Source: Parvibaculum lavamentivorans DS-1 (GTDB lineage Bacteria > Pseudomonadota > Alphaproteobacteria > Parvibaculales > Parvibaculaceae). Taken from it: a stretch of 64,000 nt of DNA. Position 1 is the first letter of the stretch, and the number at the start of each line of letters is the position of its first letter. The position numbers and the translations under genes are program-made. The stretch spans positions 2,153,001-2,217,000 of the forward strand of contig NC_009719.1 of assembly GCF_000017565.1 (NCBI RefSeq), written 5' to 3'. Below, piece after piece: positions 24,585-31,555 of this stretch. Under the pieces are notes generated by a model. That model was not told the DNA's origin. It made no database searches and worked only from the letters and a program-made list of their open reading frames with translations.

Positions 24585-25466
24585 TTGGCGCTGCGCCGGT
24601 TCATCCATATCATCCTCAATCCGACCGCCGGCAGGCGCAAAAGACACCTGCTGGATGCTGTCATCGGACGTCTTCGCGCGGCCGGTGCCGATGTCACGAT
24701 CGAGCTGACGACAGCGGCCGGTCACGCCACGGAGCTCGCCCGAGCAGCGGCACAATCGGGCAAGCCGGATGTGATCGTAGCGGCGGGCGGCGACGGAACC
24801 ATCAATGAAGTTGCGCGCGGCCTGCTTGGACAAGGCGTACCGCTCGGCATTCTTCCGCTCGGCACGGCAAATGTGCTTGCCATCGAGATCGGTCTCCGTC
24901 CGCAGGCGGAGGAAGTAGCCTCGATGCTGCTTGGCGGGCCCGCGGAGCTGATGGGCACGGGCCTCGTGCAGGGAAAGATATTCCTGATGATGGTCGGCAT
25001 CGGCTTTGACGGCGAAGTCGTTCACGCAATCGATCCGCGCCTGAAACGCATGTGGGGCAAGGGCGCCTTCATCTGGTCCGGGCTCAAGGCATGGGTGCGC
25101 GGCCCGGGCCGCGACATTCTGCTCACAGTCGACGGACGAGAGAAGCGCGCCGCATGGGTCGTCGTCACCAATGGCCGCCACTATGCGGGGCCCTTCGTGC
25201 TTGCGCCGGATGCGGACATAACGCAGCCGGGGCTTACTCTCTTTCTCTTCAAGGGAAAGTCGCGTTTCGCCTTCGCACTTTATCTCGCCGCGCTAGGGTT
25301 CGGCATTGCGGCGCGGCTGAGCAGCGTGGAAGTATTGCCGGCGCGGCGGATCGATGTCACCGCACCGCACGGTCTCGCTGTGGAAGTTGACGGCGACGAC
25401 AGCGGCTTCCTGCCGCAGACGATAGAGCAGGGCACGCAGTTTCTCCGTCTCGTCATTCCCGGCTAG
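24585..25466 (+). CDS. Diacylglycerol kinase-family lipid kinase
   Basis: A 293-residue protein with the DAGK catalytic domain. It has NPTAGRRK at residues 12-19, the ATP-binding GGDGTINEVA near 68, the LPLGTANVLA motif and the GIGFDGEVVH region, as in DgkB/YegS/BmrU lipid kinases. It would phosphorylate diacylglycerol or a related lipid to phosphatidate. I choose TTG 24585 because TGGAG lies seven bases before it. The upstream GTG 24558 falls inside a Pho box, which argues against it. It is divergent from the phosphoesterase-glycosyltransferase pair, so it may return surplus diacylglycerol to phospholipid synthesis. The stop shares CTAG with the convergent gene. Confidence 0.82.
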   Translation: MALRRFIHIILNPTAGRRKRHLLDAVIGRLRAAGADVTIELTTAAGHATELARAAAQSGKPDVIVAAGGDGTINEVARGLLGQGVPLGILPLGTANVLAIEIGLRPQAEEVASMLLGGPAELMGTGLVQGKIFLMMVGIGFDGEVVHAIDPRLKRMWGKGAFIWSGLKAWVRGPGRDILLTVDGREKRAAWVVVTNGRHYAGPFVLAPDADITQPGLTLFLFKGKSRFAFALYLAALGFGIAARLSSVEVLPARRIDVTAPHGLAVEVDGDDSGFLPQTIEQGTQFLRLVIPG

Positions 25467-27055
25467 GCGGCATCCGCGTCGAATTGCGGGCGGCCAAGGC
25501 CGTTCTGCGACGGGCGTCTTTCCGGCTGTATCCAGCGGCGATAATATTCGGCAAGCGATACCGACACACCATCCGATCCCATGATGCGCGCATGTTCGCG
25601 CCGCAGTTTGCGCGGTTCGTTGACGCCGCAGGAATGCGCAATCACGCAGACTTCATGCGTCACGCGTTCGGCATAGCGGCGCACGCGCTCCGCCTTGTCC
25701 GTCACGTCGAGCCCGCGCTGCAGGCTCTTGTTATGCGTGGTGATGCCGGTCGGGCAGGTATTCTTGTTGCATTGAAGTGCCTGAATGCAGCCCAGCGAAA
25801 ACATGTAGCCGCGCGCCGAACACACGAAATCCGCACCGACGCAGAGCGCCCATGCGACTTCGGCCGGCGTGATGAGCTTGCCGCTCGCATTGACGCGGAT
25901 GCGCGTCTTCAGCTTGTGGCGTTCCAGCGCATCGCACAGCATCGGCAGGCTTTCCCAGATCGGCAGACCGACATAATCGATCAGCGCCATGGGTGCTGCG
26001 CCCGTGCCGCCATCGGCGCTGTCGAGGGTGATGAAGTCAGGCGCGTTCTCGATGCCGCGGCTGTTGATCTCGTCGCATAGTTCGTCCAGCCATTCATAGC
26101 CGCCAAGCACCAGCTTGAAACCGGTCGGCTTTCCTGTCACGTCGCGCACATGGGAGACGAGGTCGAGCAGTTCAGGAATGCTGTTCACTTCCGGATGGCG
26201 ATTGGGACTGATGGAATCCTGTCCCACGACGATGCCCCGAATGGCGGCGATTTCCGGCGTCACTTTCGATCCGGGAAGGATGCCGCCCTTGCCGGGTTTC
26301 GCGCCCTGGCTCAACTTGATTTCGAACATGCGGATTTGTTCATGTGCCGCAAGGGCTTTCAGCTTTTCGTCGGAGAGCAATCCCTCGTCGTCGCGGCAGC
26401 CATATTTTGCGGTGCCGATCTGAAAGACGATGTCGGCGCCGCCTTCGAGATGGAAGGGCGAGAGGCCGCCTTCGCCCGTGTTCATCCAGACGCCGGCCAT
26501 ACGCGCGCCGTTGGAAAGGGCAAGCACCGCGGGCTTTGAAATCGCGCCATAGCTCATGCCTGAAATATTGTAGAGCGATGCCGTCCGGTAGGGCGTGCGC
26601 GCATAGGGGCCGATTTCGACAATGGCCGTGTCGGCGGCATTCTGATCGAGCGTCGGAAAGGGGCAGTTGGCGAAGGTAACTGTGCCTGCCGGCCTGAGGT
26701 CGCGCGTCGAGCCGAAGGCAACCGTCGTGTCGACGCCCTTCGCAGCGCGATAGACCCAGGCGCGCTGCGCGCGGTTAAAAGGAAGTTCCTCGCGGTCCAT
26801 CGCAAAGAAATACTGGCGAAAATATTCGCCCAGCGTTTCGAAGAGATAGCGGAAGCGTCCGATGACCGGATAATTGCGCCGCACTGCATGCTGCGTCTGT
26901 GTACGGTCGATGATGAAGATGACGACGACCGACAGCAGCAGACAACCGATGCTCAGAATGAAAAGTGCGGAGAGAATGTCCACGATCTGCCAGATCGCCG
27001 AACGATTGAAGGCGTCGGCGAGATTGCGAAGCGCGGTGCTGAAACTATCGACCAT
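25463..27055 (-). CDS. FMN-binding glutamate synthase-family protein, membrane-anchored
   Basis: A 530-residue protein with an N-terminal transmembrane helix (WQIVDILSALFILSIGCLLLSVVVIFIID) followed by the FMN-binding synthase domain of GltB. Visible family motifs are SGMSYGAISKPAVLALSNGARMAG, the NTGEGGLSPFHLEGG loop, ISPNRHPEVNSI, DSADGGTGAAP and the Cys-rich CIQALQCNKNTCPTGI that is the iron-sulfur cluster region of glutamate synthase. It lacks the amidotransferase domain, so it is not a complete GltB. The enzymatic role of stand-alone members is unclear. Its stop (TAG) is shared with the convergent lipid kinase stop within CTAG at 25463-25466. Confidence 0.88.
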   Translation of the reverse strand: MVDSFSTALRNLADAFNRSAIWQIVDILSALFILSIGCLLLSVVVIFIIDRTQTQHAVRRNYPVIGRFRYLFETLGEYFRQYFFAMDREELPFNRAQRAWVYRAAKGVDTTVAFGSTRDLRPAGTVTFANCPFPTLDQNAADTAIVEIGPYARTPYRTASLYNISGMSYGAISKPAVLALSNGARMAGVWMNTGEGGLSPFHLEGGADIVFQIGTAKYGCRDDEGLLSDEKLKALAAHEQIRMFEIKLSQGAKPGKGGILPGSKVTPEIAAIRGIVVGQDSISPNRHPEVNSIPELLDLVSHVRDVTGKPTGFKLVLGGYEWLDELCDEINSRGIENAPDFITLDSADGGTGAAPMALIDYVGLPIWESLPMLCDALERHKLKTRIRVNASGKLITPAEVAWALCVGADFVCSARGYMFSLGCIQALQCNKNTCPTGITTHNKSLQRGLDVTDKAERVRRYAERVTHEVCVIAHSCGVNEPRKLRREHARIMGSDGVSVSLAEYYRRWIQPERRPSQNGLGRPQFDADAA

Positions 27056-27079
27056 GGTGCCCCCCGGCTTAGTCGTTGT

Positions 27080-28012
27080 TTAAGCGCCCGGTATCGAAAC
27101 GTCCGCGACGCGTGTCGGTCCGGCAGGCATCGGGTCGAGTACGCGCGGCTCCCGCCTTTCGGTTGTGCTCGCGGCCTCGGCCACATCTTGATCGGCAATC
27201 GAGAGGCGCAAGCCGACTGCGGCGCTCGCCGTCTCACGCACATTCTGTTCCGGCGCCGCGTCGAGAACTTTCGGTGCCGGGCGATAGGAGATGGCTGTCG
27301 GCTCTGCGGCTTCGTTCATTGCGAGCACGCTCACCCCCGGTCCGACCGCCGGCTTCAGGAAGTCGGAGACGTCGATCTTCGGCGGCGCCGCAGCATAGCT
27401 GCGCTGTGCGACACGCGTGCGTTCGTTTTCCCAAATCCGGATGACACGTGCGAAATAGCGTCCGCCGCGTGAGGCCGTCTGCGAATGGTAGTGGGCGACA
27501 GCTTTCTCCCATGAGCCAGCCCGCTCATGCAGGCGCATCAGAAACTCCGCGCCATAGGCTACGTTCGTCATCGGGTCGAAGCCGTCTTCGAGGCTGATGA
27601 AGGCGTCGGGATGGTAGCGAAGGTTGACCTGCATGCAGCCGATGTCGATGGAGCGCATGCCGCTGTCGAGGAGGCGTTGCGTCGTCGCAATGGCTTCCTG
27701 CTTCGTCTTGAAATAGTAAGGGCGCCCCTCTGCGTTGATGGTCCAGGGCCAGGCGCGTGCCTTGCGCGTCGTCGGGCTGTAGCGGCCGGACTCGGCAAGC
27801 GCTACCGCCGCCAGCAATGCGCGGGGGAGGCCGTTCGCCTGTTCGTGGTGGATGGCCGCGTCCTCGCAGGCATTCACAGGATCGTGCACGGCGCCGTCGC
27901 TCTCGCGGCTGAACGCGGCATGCGGGCTGGCAGTCGCTGCAATCAGCACTGCCAGAAATCCGCAGAATCCTGTGCGCAGGTTGAAATCCCGCGATGTCCG
28001 ATGAGAAGCCAT
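27080..28012 (-). CDS. Lytic transglycosylase (SLT) domain protein, exported
   Basis: A 310-residue protein with an N-terminal signal-like hydrophobic segment (LRTGFCGFLAVLIAATASPHAAF). The SLT catalytic fold follows: ANGLPRALLAAVALAESGRYSP carries the catalytic Glu (ALAES), IDIGCMQVNLRYHPDAFISLEDGFDPMTNVAYGAEFL is the GxMQ/NPxxNVxxGxxyL box, and AVAHYHSQTASRGGRYFARV completes it. It would cleave peptidoglycan glycan strands. A low-complexity tail of about 100 residues follows. I prefer ATG 28012; an upstream in-frame start at 28036 exists. It runs on the opposite strand from the sRNA promoter region upstream. Confidence 0.82.
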   Translation of the reverse strand: MASHRTSRDFNLRTGFCGFLAVLIAATASPHAAFSRESDGAVHDPVNACEDAAIHHEQANGLPRALLAAVALAESGRYSPTTRKARAWPWTINAEGRPYYFKTKQEAIATTQRLLDSGMRSIDIGCMQVNLRYHPDAFISLEDGFDPMTNVAYGAEFLMRLHERAGSWEKAVAHYHSQTASRGGRYFARVIRIWENERTRVAQRSYAAAPPKIDVSDFLKPAVGPGVSVLAMNEAAEPTAISYRPAPKVLDAAPEQNVRETASAAVGLRLSIADQDVAEAASTTERREPRVLDPMPAGPTRVADVSIPGA

Positions 28013-28036
28013 TGATCCCGTCCCGCCTCGCCGCAT

Positions 28037-28270
28037 GGCAGGAGCCCGCGGCTGTTTCAGGCGTCATCATGGCTCGCAGGCGTTAAGAAACCTTTTTCCG
28101 GCGGGAAAGGGGTGATGTTGCGCTGCACATTCGTGCATAGGATGCCCCGATCGGGGGCAAAAAAGGTACGGTTTGCCAATAAGTTGGGCAGGAATCTTTT
28201 TGCTGCACCGCGATCATTTCTCACTTGATTTGTGTGCAGCGCAATGTCATCTTGTGCATCGCGGCATTGG
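28037..28270. promoter_or_regulatory. Divergent promoter region with GCGCTGCAC inverted repeat, upstream of transglycosylase and sRNA
   Basis: No gene is seen here. TTGCGCTGCACA at 28118-28129 and its exact reverse complement TGTGCAGCGCAA at 28233-28244 are 103 bases apart, and TGCTGCACCG occurs at 28201-28210. GTGCAT also repeats at 28133 and 28254. The arrangement suggests one DNA-binding protein acting on both directions. CTGC/GCAG-type sites are bound by PhaR-like regulators in related bacteria, so that is one candidate. Confidence 0.35.
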
Positions 28271-28274
28271 TTGA

Positions 28275-28354
28275 GACTTTCTCCTGGTGCCGCAGCCCTT
28301 CCTGGGCGTTTCCTCCCTAAACTTGGGCCCTGGTTCGCCAGGGCCCCTTTTTTT
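28275..28354 (+). ncRNA. mmgR: MmgR/alpha-r8 (suhB family) trans-acting small RNA
   Basis: An RNA gene of about 78 bases starting near GAGACTTTCTCC (28273-28284) and ending in a strong terminator. The decamer TTTCCTCCCT, recorded as the invariant single-stranded core of the rhizobial alpha-r8/MmgR family (Rfam suhB), is present at 28309-28318, preceded by a CAGCCCTTCCTGGGCG hairpin as in known members. In Sinorhizobium, MmgR limits polyhydroxybutyrate accumulation and responds to nitrogen status. Identification rests on my recall of the family sequence, and the exact 5' end is approximate. Confidence 0.75.
28325..28354 (+). terminator. Rho-independent terminator of the MmgR-like sRNA
   Basis: GGGCCCTGG, loop TTCG, CCAGGGCCC, then C and seven T residues. 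No plus-strand protein gene ends here, which is itself evidence for the sRNA. Confidence 0.9.
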
Positions 28355-28396
28355 GTCCAAAGCGAAAACCGGCGGAAAGGCTGGGGGTAGCAACGC

Positions 28397-29419
28397 TCAG
28401 AAGGCCGCCCCACGCACGCCGGCGCCGGCGAGAGCGGATGGGTCATGCCGGGCAAGTTCGGCTGCGAAGGCCGCCATATCATCCCGCACCTGCACAAAAC
28501 CGTCAGTCCGTTCGAGGCGGGCTTCGTCCATGTAGAGCGCGCGATTGATCTCGATCTGCAAGGCATGGAGGCCCCTAGAGGGGCGTCCGTAATGTTCGGT
28601 GTTGAAGCCGCCGGCATAAGGGTTATTGCGCGCGACGCTGTAGCCGAGGTCCTTGAGGATGCGTTCCGCCTCGGCTGTCAAAGCGCCGGAGCAGGAGGTG
28701 CCATAGCGATCCCCGAGCACGATATCGGGGCGGTCGAAGCCATTGTCGTCGTCGGCAGGCCCGCCGACGGACGGCATGGAGTGGCAATCAATCAGGACCG
28801 CGCATCCGAATGCCGTCAGCGTTTCCTCCAGCAGCTCGCGGAGCGCTTCATGAAACGGCATATAGAGATGCCTGATGCGCTGTTCCGCCTCCGCATAGGC
28901 GAGGGGGGCGCGGTAAATTTCGGCCGAATCGGCGACCACCCGCGCGATGGTGCCAAGGCCGCCTGCGACGCGCAGCGAGCGCGTGTTGACGTGAGGCGGC
29001 AGCGGCTCGGCAAACATTGTCGGATCGAGCTCATAGGGCTCGCGGTTCGCATCGAGATAGGCGCGCGGGAAGCGGGCCTGGAGCAATGGCGCCCCCAGTT
29101 GCACCACGCCGCCGAAAAGCTCCTCGACGAAGCAGTCCTCGGAACGGCGCAAGGTCACTGGATCGAGGTTTGATCCCGCTACGAAGGCTTCCGGATAGTA
29201 CCGGCCACTGTGGGGAGAGCTGAAAACGAAGGGAACCAGTTGCGTTTCCGGCCTTTCGACCAGGATGGGGCGCTCGAACAGCGTGCCATCATCGCCTCCG
29301 AAAGGCGCCATTTCGGCGTTCGAATCGCTTGCCGCTGTTTCCGGACCAAGATCCATCTTCTGGTTCGCCGACTGCCTGTTTCGTGATCCACGGCCTCGGG
29401 GGCGCAATGTGTCGAGCAT
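28397..29419 (-). CDS. N-formylglutamate amidohydrolase family protein (HutG-like)
   Basis: A 340-residue zinc hydrolase-type protein. Motifs of the family are FVFSSPHSGRYYPEAF (metal-binding SPHSG), RSEDCFVEELF, ANREPYELDPTMF and the CHSMPS segment. N-formylglutamate amidohydrolase is the last step of one histidine-degradation route, but no hut genes are near, so the substrate is uncertain. The first 40 residues (MLDTLRPRGRGSRNRQSANQ) are poorly conserved-looking, and ATG at residue 22 or 37 could be the start. The linkage hutG-cpdR-tRNA-Val recurs in alphaproteobacteria. Confidence 0.85.
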   Translation of the reverse strand: MLDTLRPRGRGSRNRQSANQKMDLGPETAASDSNAEMAPFGGDDGTLFERPILVERPETQLVPFVFSSPHSGRYYPEAFVAGSNLDPVTLRRSEDCFVEELFGGVVQLGAPLLQARFPRAYLDANREPYELDPTMFAEPLPPHVNTRSLRVAGGLGTIARVVADSAEIYRAPLAYAEAEQRIRHLYMPFHEALRELLEETLTAFGCAVLIDCHSMPSVGGPADDDNGFDRPDIVLGDRYGTSCSGALTAEAERILKDLGYSVARNNPYAGGFNTEHYGRPSRGLHALQIEINRALYMDEARLERTDGFVQVRDDMAAFAAELARHDPSALAGAGVRGAAF

Positions 29420-29657
29420 ACACGGCCTGCTCGCCCGGAGCGACCAGTGAGCGGGAAAAGCTGGCCGAAAAGGGTGCGGGGTGGTGCCGGCTCCTGCGCT
29501 GATCCTCGAAAAAGAGGAGGCGTGCTCACACCCGCCTGCGATCGCTTCATATCCTGTTTACCCATCAAGTCTTACTCTCGGGGCCAAGGTGGCGATTCCC
29601 CTTCCGCGGGGCGCTTCCGGACGGGTGGACCACACGAAAAACGACTGGGCTGGGCCG

Positions 29658-30020
29658 ATGGCACGTATTCTCCTTGCTGAAGATGATGAATCCATGCGCC
29701 GTTTTCTGTCCAAGGCGCTGGAAAACGCCGGCCATGAGGTCGTTTCCTTCGGCAAGGGCGATGAGGCCCATGGCCGTCTGAAACAGGATATTTTCGACAT
29801 TCTGCTCACAGATATCGTCATGCCGGAGATGGATGGCATCGAATTGGCCCGGCTGGCGGCCGAACTCGACCCTACCCTCAAGATCATGTTCATCACGGGT
29901 TTTGCGGCGGTGGCGCTAAACCCGGAAGTGGCGGCGCCCCGCGATGCGAAGGTGCTGTCGAAGCCTTTCCACCTGCGCGATCTGGTGGCCGAGGTCGACC
30001 GGCTGATGGCGGCTGCCTGA
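29658..30020 (+). CDS. cpdR: Single-domain response regulator CpdR
   Basis: A 120-residue receiver domain with no output domain. It begins MARILLAEDDESMRRFLSKAL with the acidic pair, has the phosphoacceptor in LLTDIVMPEMDG, the Thr in MFITGFAAVAL and the Lys in VLSKPFHL. The ITGFAAVALNPE and KVLSKPFHLRDLV segments are those of CpdR. In Caulobacter and rhizobia, unphosphorylated CpdR primes ClpXP to degrade cell-cycle proteins at the pole, and it is controlled by the CckA-ChpT phosphorelay. The start is ATG 29658; upstream in-frame codons back to 29481 look non-coding. Confidence 0.93.
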   Translation: MARILLAEDDESMRRFLSKALENAGHEVVSFGKGDEAHGRLKQDIFDILLTDIVMPEMDGIELARLAAELDPTLKIMFITGFAAVALNPEVAAPRDAKVLSKPFHLRDLVAEVDRLMAAA

Positions 30021-30139
30021 GGCTGCTCCATTACCGCCGTTTCCGGCTTGTCTTTGCGGTTTTTCCTAGATATACGAACGGCCTTCGGCATGTTGATGCC
30101 GGTGGGGCGTGACCGCGCCTCGCACTCCCGAATGGCAAT

Positions 30140-30214
30140 GGGCGTGTAGCTCAGCGGGAGAGCACTTCGTTGACATCGAAGGGGTCACAGGTTCAATCCC
30201 TGTCACGCCCACCA
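30140..30214 (+). tRNA. tRNA-Val (anticodon GAC)
   Basis: A 75-base tRNA with encoded CCA. The acceptor stem GGGCGTG/CACGCCC, D arm GCTCAGCGGGAGAGC, anticodon arm CTTCGTTGACATCGAAG with anticodon GAC, and T arm with GGTTCAATCC are all intact. Confidence 0.97.
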
Positions 30215-30355
30215 TTGCCACTCCGGACCGCCGCAACGGCATTCGCCAAATTGTGCGGATATGCTGGCAAATTGCCATTTTCCTGCCGGTGCAAATGACC
30301 TATTTCCAGTGTCTTGCGCCGGTGTCGGCAGCACCCCGCCCTGTCTCACGTGAAT

Positions 30356-30361
30356 TATAAT
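30356..30361 (+). promoter_or_regulatory. Consensus -10 (TATAAT) for the RND efflux operon
   Basis: A perfect TATAAT lies 44 bases before ATG 30405. No clear -35 is seen 17 bases upstream, so an activator may be required. The element overlaps an alternative ATG (30360), which argues that this codon is not the start. Confidence 0.4.
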
Positions 30362-30404
30362 GGGCCGCCACCACAGGTGGAACAAAGCCCCGAGAGCGAC
30401 ATTC

Positions 30405-31532
30405 ATGCAGTCTTTGAGAGAGCTTCCTCCGCGTACACTGATCATTGGTGCATTGGCCGCGCTTGTGGTGCTTGGTTTTATCTACCTGGTCTATGCACGC
30501 CTTTCCGGGCAGCAGGGGCAGCAGGCCTTCCCGCCGCCGGTGGTCGAGGTCGTGGAGGCTCCGCAGCAGCCGGTTCAGGTGAAGGTCTCTGCTCTCGGGA
30601 CGCTTCAGGCCGATCAGGCGATCACGATCAGACCCGAGATAAACGGCATCGTTACCAGCATCGATTTCGTCGACGGTCAGCGGATGGATACGGGCGATCT
30701 CGTCATCACCATAAATGATGAGGATCTGAAGGCGCGGTTGATGCAGGCGGAGGCCCGTCTCACCCTCACTCGTGCGAACTATCAGCGTGCCGAGCAGCTG
30801 GTCAAACAGGGGTCGGGCACGGCGCGAGCCCGCGATGAAGCGCTCAATGATTTCAAATCGGCGGAAGCAGAAGTCGCGGCCGCCAAAACGGCTCTCGACA
30901 AGGCGACGATCACGGCGCCGTTTCCGGGCATCATCGGTTTACGGCAGGTGAGCCTCGGGCAGTATCTGACCGCGGGAGAGCCTATTGCGACGCTCGCCGA
31001 CGTGGACAATCTGAGGATCGACTTCAGCGTGTCCGAGGTGTTCCTCACGCATGTTCGCAAGGGGCAGGACGTGCGGGTTCTGTTCGATGCGCTGCCGGGC
31101 AACGCTTATAGAGGTGTCATCAGCGCCGTCGACCCTGTTGTCAGCACCGAAGGTCGTGCATTGAGCGCGCGTGCGGTGTTGCCCAATGAGGAGGGAGCTC
31201 TGCGACCCGGTATCTTCGGCCGCGTCGAGATCGTGACGGAAACAAGGACCTCGATCGTACTGCCGGAGGCCGCAATCGTCGCGTCACCGACCGGAGCAAA
31301 GGCAGTGTTCGTGGTCGTAGACAGCCACGCGCAAATGAAAGAAGTCACCATCGGTGAAAGGCTTCCGGGCAGTGTTGAAATCCTCTCCGGGCTGGAGGCT
31401 GGCGAGGTGGTTATCGTCGCCGGTCAGCTCAAGGTGAGAGATGGAGCGCCCGTCGAACCGACGCCCGCGACGGAGACGGGTGTTTCGCCCGCCGGCGATC
31501 CCGGCGCGGCCAATGCCCCCCGGGGCGAGTAA
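30405..31532 (+). CDS. RND efflux periplasmic adaptor (membrane fusion protein)
   Basis: A 375-residue HlyD-family adaptor. The N-terminal anchor is TLIIGALAALVVLGFIYLVYA (no lipobox). The barrel-sandwich halves are VSALGTLQADQAITIRPEINGIV and KATITAPFPGIIGLRQVSLGQYLTAGEP, with a coiled-coil hairpin between them (residues about 100-160). It links the inner-membrane pump at 31556 to an outer-membrane channel, which is not encoded nearby. ATG 30405 is preferred over ATG 30360 because the latter sits in a TATAAT box. The next gene starts 23 bases after the stop. Confidence 0.9.
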   Translation: MQSLRELPPRTLIIGALAALVVLGFIYLVYARLSGQQGQQAFPPPVVEVVEAPQQPVQVKVSALGTLQADQAITIRPEINGIVTSIDFVDGQRMDTGDLVITINDEDLKARLMQAEARLTLTRANYQRAEQLVKQGSGTARARDEALNDFKSAEAEVAAAKTALDKATITAPFPGIIGLRQVSLGQYLTAGEPIATLADVDNLRIDFSVSEVFLTHVRKGQDVRVLFDALPGNAYRGVISAVDPVVSTEGRALSARAVLPNEEGALRPGIFGRVEIVTETRTSIVLPEAAIVASPTGAKAVFVVVDSHAQMKEVTIGERLPGSVEILSGLEAGEVVIVAGQLKVRDGAPVEPTPATETGVSPAGDPGAANAPRGE

Positions 31533-31555
31533 GCGCGAAGGGGAAAGCGGGCGTC

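Noticed and set aside
30215-30404. Second tRNA or sRNA after tRNA-Val
   Set aside because: No cloverleaf or terminator is visible; the only clear signal is a TATAAT before the efflux operon.
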